DNA of 64,000 nt from Motilimonas sp. E26 (GTDB taxonomy: Bacteria > Pseudomonadota > Gammaproteobacteria > Enterobacterales > CBDFNC01), in contig NZ_JAIBHJ010000018.1 in the NCBI RefSeq assembly GCF_021278025.1, positions 1 through 64,000 on the forward strand, given 5' to 3'. Made by a program: the position numbers and the translations under genes. The notes under the pieces are model-generated. The model saw only the letters and a program-made list of their open reading frames with translations. It did no database searches and was not told the DNA's origin. This document shows, in pieces, positions 9,270-20,060 of the stretch (within the stretch, counting starts at the first letter, position 1; every line of letters starts with the position of its first letter).

Positions 9270-9977
9270 TTAAGCGGAATAATCGCGCGCGCCAAAAATG
9301 GCGGTTCCTACTCTAACCATGCTACTGCCATTAGCGATGGCCGGTATCATATCACCACTCATGCCCATGGATAGGGTGTCCATCTCGGGGTAGGTTTGCT
9401 GTAGTTGCAAATATAACCGATGTAATTGTTGAAAGCTGTTATTTAAGATGTTTTCGTCATCGGTTGCTTGCGGTATGGCCATGATGCCACGCAGTTTTAA
9501 ACGTGGTAATGCACTTACTTGTGATGCGAGTTCAATAACTTGAGATAAAGTGGTTCCCGACTTACTGGCTTCTCCGCTAATATTGACCTGTAAGCAGATA
9601 TTCAGTGGCGAGAGGTGTGCGGGGCGTTGATCGCTTAGGCGCTGTGCTATTTTTAAACGGTCGATACTTTGTACCCAATTAAAATGCTCAGCCACGGGTT
9701 TAGTTTTATTTGATTGCAGTGGTCCGATAAAATGCCACTCAATTGGCTCAACGATATCTGCGTCTTGGCTGAGAGCTTGAATTTTTTCTATGCCTTCTTG
9801 CACATAGTTCTCACCAAACAGGCGTTGGCCTGCGGCGTAGGCCGTTTTAATTTGTGCTATTGGCTTGGTTTTACTGACCGCCAGTAGTTTTATTTCATGT
9901 TTTTCTCGATTAGCAGCGGATGCCGCTTGTTCAATTTGAGATAAAACCGTAGTGAGTTGCTTCGATAGTGTGCTCAT
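9270..9977 (-). CDS. yggS: PLP homeostasis protein YggS (PLPBP)
   Basis: A pyridoxal-phosphate-binding TIM-barrel protein that helps control PLP and amino-acid/keto-acid balance; it has no known enzymatic activity. The PLP lysine is K36 in LLAVSKTKP, and the phosphate-binding region SMGMSGDMIPAI lies near the C-terminus with RVGTAIFGARDY at the end. The 235 residues are usual. It opens the operon leading to hemW. Its start codon is only 27 bases from that of the divergent pilT, so the two promoters must overlap each other or the coding regions. Confidence 0.95.
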   Translation of the reverse strand: MSTLSKQLTTVLSQIEQAASAANREKHEIKLLAVSKTKPIAQIKTAYAAGQRLFGENYVQEGIEKIQALSQDADIVEPIEWHFIGPLQSNKTKPVAEHFNWVQSIDRLKIAQRLSDQRPAHLSPLNICLQVNISGEASKSGTTLSQVIELASQVSALPRLKLRGIMAIPQATDDENILNNSFQQLHRLYLQLQQTYPEMDTLSMGMSGDMIPAIANGSSMVRVGTAIFGARDYSA

Positions 9978-10004
9978 AATAGTTTACTACAGGAATCTTA
10001 GGTT

Positions 10005-11039
10005 ATGGATATTACAGAGTTATTGGCGTTTAGTGTAAAGCATAAAGCGTCGGATCTACACCTTTCTGCCGGTGTATCACCCATGATCCGTGTTGACGGT
10101 GAAGTGCGCAAGATTAACTTACCGGCTCTCGACCATAAGCAAGTACACAGCTTGATTTATGACATCATGAACGACAAGCAGCGTAAAGATTTTGAAGAAA
10201 AATTAGAAACGGATTTCTCGTTTGAAGTGCCAGAGTTAGCGCGTTTTCGTGTTAACGCCTTCAACCAAAATCGCGGTGCCGGTGCGGTATTTCGTACCAT
10301 CCCAAGTGAAGTATTAACCTTAGATGATTTAAACGCCCCTGATATTTTCAAGAAAATTTCAAAGACTCCCCGTGGTTTAGTGTTAGTTACTGGGCCAACG
10401 GGCTCGGGTAAATCAACCACCCTCGCGGCGATGATCGATTACATTAACGACAACGATTACAAACATATCTTAACCATTGAAGACCCGATCGAATTCGTCC
10501 ATCAAAACAAAAAATGTTTGATTAACCAGCGTGAAGTGCACAAAGACACCCATGGCTTTGACGCCGCGCTGCGTAGTGCGCTTCGTGAAGACCCCGATGT
10601 GATTCTGGTGGGTGAGATGCGTGACTTAGAAACCATTCGTTTAGCATTAACAGCGGCAGAAACGGGTCACTTAGTGTTTGGTACCTTGCACACCACCTCA
10701 GCTGCGAAAACCATTGACCGTATCGTGGATGTATTCCCCGGCGCGGAGAAAGACATGGTACGTTCGATGCTGTCGGAATCGTTGCGTGCAGTAATTTCAC
10801 AAACCTTGTTAAAGAAAAATGGCGGTGGCCGTGTTGCAGCCCATGAAATAATGATGGGGATTCCTGCAATTCGTAACTTGATCCGCGAGGATAAGATTGC
10901 CCAGATGTACTCTGTGATCCAAACGGGTATGACTCATGGCATGCAAACATTAGATCAGTGCTTGCGTCAGCTAGTTAATACGGGGCAAGTTTCTCAAGCT
11001 GATGCTGCGACCAAGGCAAGTGATGCTAATACTTTCTAA
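10005..11039 (+). CDS. pilT: Type IV pilus retraction ATPase PilT
   Basis: Hexameric cytoplasmic ATPase that depolymerises type IV pili for twitching, attachment and DNA uptake. Seen in order: an N-terminal PAS-like domain, Walker A GPTGSGKST at 130-138, the Asp box, a Walker B region with DPDVILVGEMRD, the His box (GHLVFGTLHT), and the PilT-typical retraction motif AIRNLIRED near residue 290. The 344 residues match PilT of Pseudomonas and Vibrio. Paralogous pilU follows after 51 bases, and yggS lies divergently, the usual arrangement. Confidence 0.97.
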   Translation: MDITELLAFSVKHKASDLHLSAGVSPMIRVDGEVRKINLPALDHKQVHSLIYDIMNDKQRKDFEEKLETDFSFEVPELARFRVNAFNQNRGAGAVFRTIPSEVLTLDDLNAPDIFKKISKTPRGLVLVTGPTGSGKSTTLAAMIDYINDNDYKHILTIEDPIEFVHQNKKCLINQREVHKDTHGFDAALRSALREDPDVILVGEMRDLETIRLALTAAETGHLVFGTLHTTSAAKTIDRIVDVFPGAEKDMVRSMLSESLRAVISQTLLKKNGGGRVAAHEIMMGIPAIRNLIREDKIAQMYSVIQTGMTHGMQTLDQCLRQLVNTGQVSQADAATKASDANTF

Positions 11040-11090
11040 GGGGCAAGTGATGCTAAAGCGACAATTACAACTACTGTCTAGGAGTTACGG

Positions 11091-12200
11091 ATGACACTGG
11101 AGCAATTATTAACCGGTATGCATAAGCTGAAAGGCTCGGATGTCTATATTTCGGTAGGCATGCCGCCAGCCATTAAAGTAAATGGTCAGCTGCAATCAGC
11201 GGGCAAAGAGTCATTTTCAGAAGCGGCTGTCTATGAGCTGGCTAGCCAGGCCATGAATGAACAGCAGCTGGCGGAGTTTAAAGAGAAAAAAGAATCTAAC
11301 TTTGCTTTTAACGTTGAAAAAGTCGGCCGGTTTCGTATTAGCGCATTCTTTCAAAAAGACATGCCAGGTATGGTTATTCGCCGCATTGAAATGCGTATAC
11401 CCACCTTTGAAGAGCTGCACTTACCGCAAGTGCTTAAAGAAGTATGTATGGCAAAGCGCGGCCTGATCTTGTTTGTTGGTGCGACAGGCTCGGGTAAGTC
11501 GACCTCACAAGCCGCGATGATCGGCTATCGCAACATGCATGCTAGTGGTCATATCATTACAGTTGAAGACCCGATTGAATTTGTGCATCAGCATGGCAAA
11601 TCCATTATCACACAGCGTGAAGTGGGGTTAGATACCGAGTCATTTGAAATGGCGCTGAAAAACTCATTGCGTCAAGCACCTGATGTGATCCTTTTGGGTG
11701 AGATCCGTACACGTGAGACTATGGAGTTTGCCATTGCGTTTGCAGAAACGGGGCATTTATGTATGGCGACCCTTCACGCTAACAATGCTAACCAAGCGCT
11801 AGATCGTATTTTGCACTTAGTGCCAGAAGATATGCAGCGGCAGTTCTTATTTGACCTGTCGGTTAACTTGCGCTGTGTGGTGGCCCAGCAATTAATTAAA
11901 ACGCAAGACGGTGGTACTCGTCGTGGTGCATTTGAAATTTTGCTCAATACGCCTTTGGTATCAGATATTATTCGTAAGGGTGAGTTACATGAACTGAAAG
12001 AGATCATGAGCAAATCGACCGAGCTGGGCATGAACACCTTTGACCAAGCCTTGTTTGAATTGTTCCAGCAAGGTTTAATTGGCTACGCTGATGCCCTTGC
12101 TCATGCTGATTCTCCGAACGATCTGCGTCTAATGATCAAGCTAAAAGGCAATGATAATCTGGGCACAGGCATGATGGATGATGTCACAGTAGACATGTAA
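11091..12200 (+). CDS. pilU: PilT-dependent retraction ATPase PilU
   Basis: Second retraction motor that assists PilT. It has Walker [10 protein letters not shown] near residue 130, the Walker B region [14 protein letters not shown] and the His box [12 protein letters not shown]. Compared with PilT it has the longer 369-residue form and the PilU-type C-terminal tail ([12 protein letters not shown]). A ribosome site (TAGGAG) precedes the ATG. It most likely shares the pilT transcript. A hairpin about 30 bases after the stop may end it. Confidence 0.95.
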   Translation: MTLEQLLTGMHKLKGSDVYISVGMPPAIKVNGQLQSAGKESFSEAAVYELASQAMNEQQLAEFKEKKESNFAFNVEKVGRFRISAFFQKDMPGMVIRRIEMRIPTFEELHLPQVLKEVCMAKRGLILFVGATGSGKSTSQAAMIGYRNMHASGHIITVEDPIEFVHQHGKSIITQREVGLDTESFEMALKNSLRQAPDVILLGEIRTRETMEFAIAFAETGHLCMATLHANNANQALDRILHLVPEDMQRQFLFDLSVNLRCVVAQQLIKTQDGGTRRGAFEILLNTPLVSDIIRKGELHELKEIMSKSTELGMNTFDQALFELFQQGLIGYADALAHADSPNDLRLMIKLKGNDNLGTGMMDDVTVDM

Positions 12201-12228
12201 TGTCAGCGCGGTAAGATGTCACTATTCT

Positions 12229-12262
12229 AAGCCCAGTGCGCGTACGCGGCTGGGCTTTATTG
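12229..12262 (+). terminator. Possible terminator after pilU
   Basis: The stem AAGCCCAG ... CTGGGCTT with a GC-rich inner part is followed by the short and interrupted T tract TATTG. The stem is strong but the tract is weak, so termination may be partial and yaaA may receive read-through. Confidence 0.5.
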
Positions 12263-12285
12263 CTTATAAAAAGAGTATTGTTGTT

Positions 12286-13062
12286 ATGTTAGTGCTAATT
12301 TCTCCTGCAAAAACCTTAGATTATGAATCTCCTTTAGCGACAGACACTTTTAGTCAGCCTGAATTTGTTGCGCACAGCCATGAGTTGATCAAACGTTGCC
12401 GTGAGCTGACGCCATTGCAAATTTCACAGTTGATGAAAATCAGCGACAAATTAGCTGGTTTAAATGCGGCGCGATTTGCTGAGTGGCAACCTGAGTTTAA
12501 CTTAGAAAACTCACGCCAAGCCTTGCTTGCGTTTAAAGGGGATGTTTATACCGGATTAGATGCGGCGAGTTTTAGCGAGCAAGACTTTGCCTTTGCTCAG
12601 CAGCATTTACGGATGCTGTCTGGCCTTTATGGCTTACTGAAACCGTTAGATCTAATGCAACCCTATCGCCTAGAAATGGGCACAAAATTGGATACCGCTC
12701 GCGGTAAAAATTTGTATGAATTTTGGGGCGATATAATTACCGACAAAGTTAACCAAGCCCTTGCAGAGCAAGGTGATGAACTGGTGGTTAACTTAGCATC
12801 TAATGAATACTTTAAAGCGGTAAAACGTAAAGACTTAAAAGGTAAGTTAGTCACCCCTGTTTTTAAAGATAATAAAAACGGTCAGTACAAGGTGATCAGT
12901 TTTTACGCGAAAAAGGCGCGCGGCTTAATGGCGCGCTACATTATTCAAAATCAGTTGACGACTGTGGCACAACTTAAGCAGTTTGATTTAGATGGGTATT
13001 TCTTCTCAGAAATAGACTCTAAGCCTTATGAGTTAGTATTTAAGCGCGATCAGCAAGATTAA
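12286..13062 (+). CDS. yaaA: Peroxide stress protein YaaA
   Basis: Cytoplasmic protein of the DUF328/UPF0246 family. In E. coli, YaaA is induced by OxyR and lowers free iron during peroxide stress, which limits DNA damage. The family start [12 protein letters not shown], the central [20 protein letters not shown] and the C-terminal [10 protein letters not shown] are all present. The 258 residues are usual. It lies alone between pilU and a convergent regulator gene. No OxyR site was recognised in the short upstream gap. Confidence 0.95.
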   Translation: MLVLISPAKTLDYESPLATDTFSQPEFVAHSHELIKRCRELTPLQISQLMKISDKLAGLNAARFAEWQPEFNLENSRQALLAFKGDVYTGLDAASFSEQDFAFAQQHLRMLSGLYGLLKPLDLMQPYRLEMGTKLDTARGKNLYEFWGDIITDKVNQALAEQGDELVVNLASNEYFKAVKRKDLKGKLVTPVFKDNKNGQYKVISFYAKKARGLMARYIIQNQLTTVAQLKQFDLDGYFFSEIDSKPYELVFKRDQQD

Positions 13063-13080
13063 TTTTGCTGAAAGGGCACC

Positions 13081-13107
13081 GTAAAATGGGGGGACTCCCC
13101 ATTTTAC
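13081..13107. terminator. Perfect inverted repeat between convergent genes, probable bidirectional terminator
   Basis: The 11-bp perfect stem GTAAAATGGGG / CCCCATTTTAC with the loop GGACT lies 18 bases after the yaaA stop and 9 bases before the stop of the minus-strand regulator. There is no long T run outside the stem; the TTTT inside each arm may serve. Confidence 0.65.
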
Positions 13108-13116
13108 ACAGCTGGG

Positions 13117-13623
13117 TTATTTTTTAAGACGTTTTTGAATTTGCTTTTCTTCCCAATCCTTGCCAAATTTTGGCCAAATATTAAATACGCCTAGAGCATG
13201 ATTAACAATGCCGATACCCCAACCTAGCATTGGCCAAATTGCCCAAAAGTAATCAGGACTAAAAAATAAATTGATCGCAGTAAGTAATAACATGACCAAG
13301 ACATAGGTTGAAAGGTGACTGTAAAAGCCTTTCAGCTCTTGCACCTCAGCTTTGGCTTGGGCTAGTTTTATCGCCTCTGGATCTTGTGGTTCACTGGCTT
13401 GACTTGTGTTCATGTTGGCTTCCTCAGTGTTAGGCATATTCTGTAATTTTTGAATGTCTACGTCCAAGGTTGCCGCAATGGCTTTTAGTGTCTCAAGTGC
13501 ACCTTGTCCGCCTTTTTCTAAGCGTTGAATGGTGCGTACACTGACGCCACTAAATTCCGATAGTTGCTCTTGCGACCAAGCCTTTTGTAAGCGATATGTT
13601 TTAATCATATTGGGTTTCGACAT
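13117..13623 (-). CDS. XRE-type helix-turn-helix protein fused to a 2TM domain
   Basis: Residues about 5-60 are an XRE/Cro-type helix-turn-helix (AWSQEQLSEFSGVSVRTIQR), followed by a flexible acidic linker (about 63-85). The rest is a 2TM domain: a short amphipathic segment with an ELKGFYSHL-like motif and two membrane helices (about 103-121 and 127-147), ending in a basic tail. The topology is a membrane-tethered putative DNA-binding protein. Its ligand and targets are unknown, and autoregulation is common for such single-gene regulators. The combination is not a classical one-component regulator and deserves attention. It is monocistronic. Confidence 0.85.
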   Translation of the reverse strand: MSKPNMIKTYRLQKAWSQEQLSEFSGVSVRTIQRLEKGGQGALETLKAIAATLDVDIQKLQNMPNTEEANMNTSQASEPQDPEAIKLAQAKAEVQELKGFYSHLSTYVLVMLLLTAINLFFSPDYFWAIWPMLGWGIGIVNHALGVFNIWPKFGKDWEEKQIQKRLKK

Positions 13624-13792
13624 CCTGTTATCCTTTCATGCCTCTAAGGTTACTAGAGCATACCTTTTTAACCACGACATGCAAGTGACACTAAGGTGAC
13701 ACGTATTTAATATCAATAACTTAGCTTTGTTTTCTTATTGGGAAGATTTGGTTCAGAAAAGGGGATGTCGGGTCTGTCAGTTGATGTAGGCA

Positions 13793-13819
13793 ATAAAAAG
13801 GCCACCCGAAGGTGACCTT
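13793..13819 (-). terminator. Rho-independent terminator of valS
   Basis: Read on the minus strand, AAGGTCACC-TTCG-GGTGGCCTT is a 9-bp stem (one G-T pair) closed by a stable TTCG tetraloop and followed by TTTATT. It lies 24 bases after the valS stop. It resembles the terminator after lptG (GGTCACCC/GGGTGACC). Confidence 0.88.
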
Positions 13820-13842
13820 GAAAAATGCGATTAATTGAGCAA

Positions 13843-16689
13843 TTACAACGCAGCGATGGTCGCCTGTTGCTCGGTAATTTTATCGAGTGTACCTTGCAGC
13901 TCTTCCTGCTTGGCACGCTCTTTGGCGATAACCTCTTCCGGCGCTTTACCAACAAATTTCTCATTGCCTAGTTTCGCGGTGACCTTATCAAGATCTTTAG
14001 CCACTTTCTCGGCTTGTTTCGCTAAACGTGCCAGCTCTGCTTCTTTATCGATTAAGCCCGCCATTGGGATTAATAGCTCCATTTTGCCAACTAAATTAGT
14101 GACTGAAGCCGGAGCAATTTCGCCTTCTTGCAGTACCGTGACTGTCTCTAATTTTGCTAGCGAGTTTAAGAAACTACGGTTGTCGTTAAAGCGGCGTTGA
14201 TCTTCAGCGGATGCATTTTTAAGTAACGCATTCAGTGGCAGGTTAGGGCTAATGTCCATTTCACCACGAATATTACGTACCGCGAGGATCACCTGCTTAA
14301 CCCATTCTAAATCGGCAATTGCAGTGGCATCGAGTTTGCTGTCATCACATTCTGGGAAGGCTTCCAGCATGATGGTATCGCCCGTTTTACCTGCGAGTGG
14401 CTTCACGCGTAGCCAAATCTCTTCAGTGATATAAGGCAGCATAGGATGTGCTAAACGCAGTAGCGTTTCTAACACGTCAACCAAGGTTTGACGGGTACCA
14501 CGTTGCTGCTCTGGCGTACCTTTAAACAGCACTGGTTTGGTTAGCTCTAAGTACCAGGAACAGAACTCGTTCCAGGTAAAGTCGTATAAAGTGTTTGCCG
14601 CTAGGTCAAAACGGTAGGCATCAAGGTGATCGCGGTAGGTTTTGATGGTTTTTTGTAGTTGACCTTGGATCCAGCGATCCGCCAAGCTAAATTCGCCCGC
14701 GCCTGCTAAGTCTTGGTCTTCGGTGTGCATGAACACATAGTTACTGGCGTTCCAAAGCTTGTTACAGAAGTTGCGGTAGCCTTCTAAACGCTTCATGTCC
14801 CAGTTAATGTCACGGCCAGTTGAGGCCAGTGCCGCTAGGGTGAAACGCAGGGCATCGGTGCCGTGGGTTTCAATGCCTTCAGGGAAAGCTTTGCGAGTGT
14901 TCTTTTCGATTTTTGCCGCCAGCTGTGGTTGCATCATGTTGCCGCAGCGTTTATTCACTAAACTTTCTAAGTCGATGCCATCAATCATGTCTAATGGATC
15001 GAGTACGTTACCTTTAGACTTTGACATCTTATCGCCGTTTTCATCGCGAATAAGACCAGTAACATAAACGGTTTTAAACGGCACTTGAGGTTTGCCATTC
15101 TCATCTTTGATGAAGTGCATAGTCATCATGATCATGCGTGCCACCCAGAAGAAAATGATGTCAAAACCGGTGACCAACACATCGGTAGGGTGGAAGGTTT
15201 TTAGGGCTTCCGTATCGTCTGGCCAACCTAAGGTTGAGAAGGTCCACAGGGCGGATGAAAACCAGGTATCGAGTACGTCATCATCTTGGCGCAGTGCAAC
15301 ATCGGCAGGGATGTTATTTTCGCTACGAACTTGTGCTTCGTCATGGCCTACGTACACGCCGCCTTTATCATCATACCAAGCTGGAATGCGATGGCCCCAC
15401 CAAAGTTGGCGTGAGATACACCAGTCTTGTACGTCACGCATCCAAGAAAAGTACATGTTCTCGTATTGCTTAGGCACAAACTGAATATCACCATTTTCAA
15501 CTGCTTCAGTGGCGGTTTTGGCTAGCGGTGCAACACGTACATACCACTGGTCAGTCAGCATTGGCTCGATCACCACGCCACCACGGTCGCCGTAAGGAAT
15601 GGTTAAATCGTGATCTTTGACTTCGTCTAATAAGCCCAGTTCATCTAATGCTGCAACCACGGCTTTACGCGCGGCAAAGCGCTCGAGGCCTTGAAATTGC
15701 GCTGGCAATTCAGTGCTGTAAGCATCTGATTTTTCACCATTGGTGTTAAACACTTCGGCGCTGTCGCGAATTTCTGCGTTGAAGGTCAGGATATTAATCA
15801 TCGGTAGTTGATGACGTTTACCTACCTCATAGTCATTAAAATCATGAGCTGGAGTAATTTTTACACAACCCGTGCCTTTTTCCATATCGGCATGCTCATC
15901 AGCAACGATAGGAATGCGGCGGCCTACTAGAGGTAATTCAATAAATTTACCAATCAGGCTTTGGTAGCGTGGATCTTCTGGGTTGACGGCGACACCAGTA
16001 TCTCCCAGCATGGTTTCAGGACGCGTGGTGGCGACAATAATGTAATCTTTACCATCTGCTGTGGTTGCGCCATCGGCTAATGGATAGCGGAAATGCCACA
16101 TAAAGCCTTTTTTCTCTTGGTTTTCAACTTCCAAGTCAGAAATAGCGGTGTGCAGTTTTGGATCCCAGTTGACTAAGCGCTTACCGCGATAGATTAAATC
16201 TTCTTGGAATAGCTTTACGAATACTTCTTGTACCGCTTTTGACATGCCCGGATCCATGGTGAAACGTTCACGATCCCAGTCTACCGAGGCACCAAGGCGA
16301 CGTAGTTGCTTGGTGATGGTGCCACCTGACTCGGCTTTCCAATCCCAAATTTTTTCAATAAAGGCTTCACGGCCGTAATCATTTTTAGTTTTGCCTTCTT
16401 CGGCGGCAATTTTACGCTCAACCACCATTTGCGTGGCGATCCCTGCGTGGTCGGTGCCTACTTGCCACAGTGTGTTTTTTCCTTTCATACGTTGGTAACG
16501 TACTAAGGTATCCATGATCGTATCTTGGAAGGCATGACCCATATGCAGGCTACCAGTGACGTTTGGCGGCGGGATCATGATGCAGTAGCTGTCTTGGGTG
16601 GTATCACCATGGGGTTTGAAATAGCCTTTCTGTTCCCAGTTTTGGTAATGCTTTTGCTCAATTGATTGAGGGTTATAGGTCTTTTCCAT
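13843..16689 (-). CDS. valS: Valyl-tRNA synthetase
   Basis: Class I synthetase that charges tRNA-Val. The HIGH-type motif is HMGH at residues 49-52 (GSLHMGHAF) and the KMSKS loop is [10 protein letters not shown] around residue 555. Between them lies the CP1 editing domain ([15 protein letters not shown] near 220). The anticodon-binding domain and the C-terminal coiled-coil arm (about 885-948, Glu/Lys/Ala-rich) complete the usual 948 residues. It follows pepA-holC on the same strand as in E. coli, with a gap of 139 bases that contains an inverted repeat. Confidence 0.98.
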   Translation of the reverse strand: MEKTYNPQSIEQKHYQNWEQKGYFKPHGDTTQDSYCIMIPPPNVTGSLHMGHAFQDTIMDTLVRYQRMKGKNTLWQVGTDHAGIATQMVVERKIAAEEGKTKNDYGREAFIEKIWDWKAESGGTITKQLRRLGASVDWDRERFTMDPGMSKAVQEVFVKLFQEDLIYRGKRLVNWDPKLHTAISDLEVENQEKKGFMWHFRYPLADGATTADGKDYIIVATTRPETMLGDTGVAVNPEDPRYQSLIGKFIELPLVGRRIPIVADEHADMEKGTGCVKITPAHDFNDYEVGKRHQLPMINILTFNAEIRDSAEVFNTNGEKSDAYSTELPAQFQGLERFAARKAVVAALDELGLLDEVKDHDLTIPYGDRGGVVIEPMLTDQWYVRVAPLAKTATEAVENGDIQFVPKQYENMYFSWMRDVQDWCISRQLWWGHRIPAWYDDKGGVYVGHDEAQVRSENNIPADVALRQDDDVLDTWFSSALWTFSTLGWPDDTEALKTFHPTDVLVTGFDIIFFWVARMIMMTMHFIKDENGKPQVPFKTVYVTGLIRDENGDKMSKSKGNVLDPLDMIDGIDLESLVNKRCGNMMQPQLAAKIEKNTRKAFPEGIETHGTDALRFTLAALASTGRDINWDMKRLEGYRNFCNKLWNASNYVFMHTEDQDLAGAGEFSLADRWIQGQLQKTIKTYRDHLDAYRFDLAANTLYDFTWNEFCSWYLELTKPVLFKGTPEQQRGTRQTLVDVLETLLRLAHPMLPYITEEIWLRVKPLAGKTGDTIMLEAFPECDDSKLDATAIADLEWVKQVILAVRNIRGEMDISPNLPLNALLKNASAEDQRRFNDNRSFLNSLAKLETVTVLQEGEIAPASVTNLVGKMELLIPMAGLIDKEAELARLAKQAEKVAKDLDKVTAKLGNEKFVGKAPEEVIAKERAKQEELQGTLDKITEQQATIAAL

Positions 16690-16719
16690 ATTCAGTGTCA
16701 GCTTCTGTCAAATTAATGC

Positions 16720-16742
16720 CATGCAAGTAAACAGCTTGCATG
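16720..16742. repeat. Inverted repeat in the valS leader
   Basis: The 8-bp perfect inverted repeat CATGCAAG / CTTGCATG with a 7-base loop lies about 30 bases upstream of the valS start codon, in the gap after holC. No T run follows on the minus strand, so it is not an obvious terminator. It may be a leader hairpin or an operator. Confidence 0.5.
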
Positions 16743-16828
16743 TCGGGTTAGCTCTTAGCCAGAGAATGCTCTCTGTCGGCGGTATTCGTTACTGGTTATT
16801 AGGCGTTGGCATAACATACCGTGGACGC

Positions 16829-17269
16829 TTATTCCAGTTGAGTGGTTGCAAGCGTTATGCCCCATTGTTTGTATGTGACATAACGTTGCCGAGCTTGCTG
16901 CTTGAGCAGTTCGTCTATAGGGACGAAATCTACCACTTGTGCAAACTCAGTTGCAAATTCTGGCGCTATTTTACGCAAGTTAATCAGTACTTGTCGTCTT
17001 TGTTTTGATTTTTGCCAGCCTATTTCAACTGGCGTGCCGTAATAGGGTGGTTCGCCTGTTAAATTATGTGGCACAAAACTGTCGCCACTAAATTGCCATA
17101 AGTATTCATCGAGTAAAAATGCATCGGCTTGATTGTCGGTGGCGATAAATACTTTTTGCCCTTGTTGGTAGTGATATGCCGCCAATTGGCAAGCATAAGC
17201 AAAATGAGCCGGAAGGTTAACTTCCGGCTCATTTGCCTGACTCATTAGGTAAAACAGCCCTTGAGTCAT
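16829..17269 (-). CDS. holC: DNA polymerase III chi subunit
   Basis: Chi links the clamp loader (through psi/HolD) to single-strand-binding protein at the replication fork. The sequence of 146 residues shows the family pattern FYLM near the start, the region KVFIATDNQADAFLLDEYLW around residues 39-58, and SFVPHNLTGEP. Its ATG overlaps the pepA stop as TAATG, so translation is coupled. The pepA-holC-valS order is conserved in gammaproteobacteria. The partner gene holD is also in this window (47142). Confidence 0.92.
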   Translation of the reverse strand: MTQGLFYLMSQANEPEVNLPAHFAYACQLAAYHYQQGQKVFIATDNQADAFLLDEYLWQFSGDSFVPHNLTGEPPYYGTPVEIGWQKSKQRRQVLINLRKIAPEFATEFAQVVDFVPIDELLKQQARQRYVTYKQWGITLATTQLE

Positions 17270-18777
17270 TATTCTTCGACGCTGACGCCGCTTTTATTGA
17301 TTAAAAACTGTGTCAGCATGGGCACGGGTCGCCCGGTCGAGCCCTTATCTTTGCCGCCACTGCGCCAAGCTGTGCCCGCTATGTCTAAATGAGCCCAATG
17401 GTATTTCTTAGTAAAGCGCGCTAAAAAGCAAGCTGCGGTGATTGTCCCAGCTGACTTACCGCCGATGTTAGCCATATCTGCAAAGGGGCTTTCGAGTTGC
17501 TCTTGGTATTCATCGGCCATTGGCAAACGCCAAGCGCGATCGCCAGCTTGTTCGGAAGCATTGATTAATTCATGGGCCAGCGGGTTATGGCTGCTCATTA
17601 AACCCGTGATGTGGTGGCCCAATGCAACAATACAAGCGCCAGTTAAGGTGGCGACATCAATGACTAGCTCTGGTTCAAAGCGTTCAACATAGGTTAGGGC
17701 GTCACATAATACTAGGCGGCCTTCAGCATCAGTGTTGAGTACTTCTACCGTTTGCCCTGACATCGTCGTTAAGATATCCCCTGGGCGATAGGCATTTGCG
17801 TCTGGCATGTTTTCTGCCGCTGCGATGACGCCAATGACATGTAACGGTAAATCCAGCTCAGCTAAAGCGAGCATAGTACCAAATACACTGGCAGCGCCGC
17901 CCATGTCATATTTCATTTCATCCATGCCAGCGCCGGGTTTTAATGAAATGCCGCCAGCATCAAAAGTTAAGCCTTTGCCCACGAGTACAATGGGCTTACC
18001 GGATGCGTCGCCTTGTTTATATTCAATAATCGACATTTTCGATTCATTATGCGAGCCACGCCCTACGGCTAGGTATGAATTCATTCCTAGTTCGGCCATT
18101 TCTTGCTCGCCAATAACCTTAGTGGTGATAGTGTCGTATTTTTCCGCTAACTGCAGTGATTGCGTGGCAAGGTAGTCAGGGTTACAAATGTTGGGCGGTA
18201 GGTTGCCAAGATCTTTACACTTTTTAACACCGCGCGCGACAGCTAAGCCATGAGCAATGGCACTTTCGCCTAAGCCTAGCTCTTTACGTGTTGGCACATT
18301 AAAGACCAGTTTGCGTAATGGGCGGCGGGTTTCACCTGGGTTACTTTTTAATTGATTAAAAGTGTAGAGACTGTCATCTGCCGCTTCGACGGCTTGGCGT
18401 ACTTTCCAGTAGGTGTCACGACTTTTGACATGTAACTCTGTCAAAAAACAGACCGCTTCCATTGAGCCTGTTTCATTCAGGGTACCAATGGTTTTACGAA
18501 TAATTTGTTTGTATTGGCGCTCATCGAGTTCGCGCTCTTTACCACAACCAACAAGAAGTACGCGCTCACTGAGCATGTTTGGTACATGGTGTAATAGCAG
18601 CATCTGTCCGGCTTTGCCTTCAAGATCACCGCGGCGCAATAAAGCACTTAAATAGCCATCACTCACTTTATCTAACTGCTCAGCAACGGGAGTCAGGCGG
18701 CGAGGTTCAAATACACCCACCACAATACAGGCGCTGCGCTGTTTCTCTGGGCTGCCACTTTTTACGCTAAACTCCAT
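17269..18777 (-). CDS. pepA: Leucyl aminopeptidase PepA
   Basis: Hexameric M17 metallopeptidase that removes N-terminal residues. In E. coli it also acts as a DNA-binding protein in plasmid resolution and pyrimidine control. The M17 signature NTDAEGRL is present around residue 350 ([18 protein letters not shown]), with the metal ligands in [16 protein letters not shown] upstream. The 502 residues are normal. It heads the pepA-holC-valS group and is transcribed away from lptF across a gap of about 165 bases that must hold both promoters. Confidence 0.97.
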   Translation of the reverse strand: MEFSVKSGSPEKQRSACIVVGVFEPRRLTPVAEQLDKVSDGYLSALLRRGDLEGKAGQMLLLHHVPNMLSERVLLVGCGKERELDERQYKQIIRKTIGTLNETGSMEAVCFLTELHVKSRDTYWKVRQAVEAADDSLYTFNQLKSNPGETRRPLRKLVFNVPTRKELGLGESAIAHGLAVARGVKKCKDLGNLPPNICNPDYLATQSLQLAEKYDTITTKVIGEQEMAELGMNSYLAVGRGSHNESKMSIIEYKQGDASGKPIVLVGKGLTFDAGGISLKPGAGMDEMKYDMGGAASVFGTMLALAELDLPLHVIGVIAAAENMPDANAYRPGDILTTMSGQTVEVLNTDAEGRLVLCDALTYVERFEPELVIDVATLTGACIVALGHHITGLMSSHNPLAHELINASEQAGDRAWRLPMADEYQEQLESPFADMANIGGKSAGTITAACFLARFTKKYHWAHLDIAGTAWRSGGKDKGSTGRPVPMLTQFLINKSGVSVEE

Positions 18778-18944
18778 GGACTCTCCTTCATTATGAGGTC
18801 AAAAGCTGCTATTTTTCGCATATCAAAACGGCGCTGAAGGCCAATATTCGCTTTTGTGTTTGATTTAGTAAGTGCTAAAAATAATAAGTTTACCTAAAAT
18901 ACAGGTCTACGCCAGTAAAAACACAAGTTTAGCTAGGAATGCTC

Positions 18945-20060
18945 GTGATTCTTTTCCGTTATTTATTAAAAGAAACAGCCAAGACACAAATTGCTGTGTT
19001 GTTCATTTTACTATTGATTTTTATTAGCCAAAAATTTGTTCGGGTATTGGCTGATGCGGTCAATGGTAATATTCCTGCCGACTTGGTGATGACCATTTTG
19101 TGGTTAAATCTGCCTTCACTCGGCACCTTAATGATTCCCATAAGTTTATTTATTGCGGTGTTGTTTGCTCATGGGCGGCTGCACGCAGAAAGTGAAATGG
19201 TGGTGATGACGGCCTGTGGCTATAGCCCCAGAAATGTGCTAAACGCGACCATGGTATTAGCGCTTATCACCGCTGCCTTTGCGGCCTACATTACTTTTTA
19301 TATTTCGCCTGCAGCGAACTTAAAAGAGCGGCAAGTGATTGAGGAGGCACAGGCTGATGCTGGACTTGCCACTTTAATCGAAGGTCGTTTTCACTCTGCA
19401 CCGGATGGCTCGGGAGTCGTTTATGTTGAAAATTATTCCGAAGGTTACAATTTAAGTAAAATTTTTGCTGCTCACTGGCCCAAGGAAGGAGAGCAGCGAC
19501 CGTCGGTGCTGACTGCCCGCACTGGTAAGGTGGTAGAAAAGAAAGGCGCTGAAATTCTGACCTTATATGACGGCCAACGTTATGAGGGGATACAGGGACA
19601 AAAAGATTACCAGATCACTGAGTTTGATAGCTTTTCCATGGTACTAGAAAGCCGTGAGGTAAAGGAGAGTCGGCGTAAGGTTGATACTATTCCCACTGCT
19701 GAGCTAATTGGCTCCAAGGACTTAGCGGAGCAAGTGGAGCTGCAATGGCGTATTGCGCTGCCTATTTCTATTTTGATCCTCACGTTTATAGTGGTGCCGA
19801 TGGCGGTGGTGAACCCTCGTCAGGGTCGTTATGCTAAGTTATTTCCTGCCCTGTTGATTTATTTATCCTATTTTCTATTACTCAGTGCAAGTCGTAGTGG
19901 CATTGAAGATAAGACTTTACCTCTGTTAAGTATGTGGCTAGTACAAGGGATTTTCTTATTGGTGGGCATCTATCTCAACATTAAAGATGCTCCTGCGATT
20001 GCTCAGTTATTTAACAAAACAGCCAAGACAGTGGCAAGCTCAGGAAAAGGTGAAAGATAA
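18945..20060 (+). CDS. lptF: LPS export permease LptF
   Basis: One of the two membrane subunits of the LptB2FG ABC transporter that extracts lipopolysaccharide from the inner membrane. Seen: an N-terminal FRYLLKE and membrane helices near residues 10-30, 50-75 and 95-115, a periplasmic beta-jellyroll domain (about 130-255), then three C-terminal helices. An ATG at 18939 is in frame, but AGGA at 18935-18938 sits at the right distance from GTG at 18945, giving MILFRYLL as in relatives. Its stop overlaps the lptG start (TAATG). Confidence 0.95.
   Translation: MILFRYLLKETAKTQIAVLFILLLIFISQKFVRVLADAVNGNIPADLVMTILWLNLPSLGTLMIPISLFIAVLFAHGRLHAESEMVVMTACGYSPRNVLNATMVLALITAAFAAYITFYISPAANLKERQVIEEAQADAGLATLIEGRFHSAPDGSGVVYVENYSEGYNLSKIFAAHWPKEGEQRPSVLTARTGKVVEKKGAEILTLYDGQRYEGIQGQKDYQITEFDSFSMVLESREVKESRRKVDTIPTAELIGSKDLAEQVELQWRIALPISILILTFIVVPMAVVNPRQGRYAKLFPALLIYLSYFLLLSASRSGIEDKTLPLLSMWLVQGIFLLVGIYLNIKDAPAIAQLFNKTAKTVASSGKGER

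Noticed and set aside
16721..17008. 95-codon plus-strand frame upstream of valS
   Set aside because: Most of it is antisense to holC, which is well supported; it is a shadow frame.
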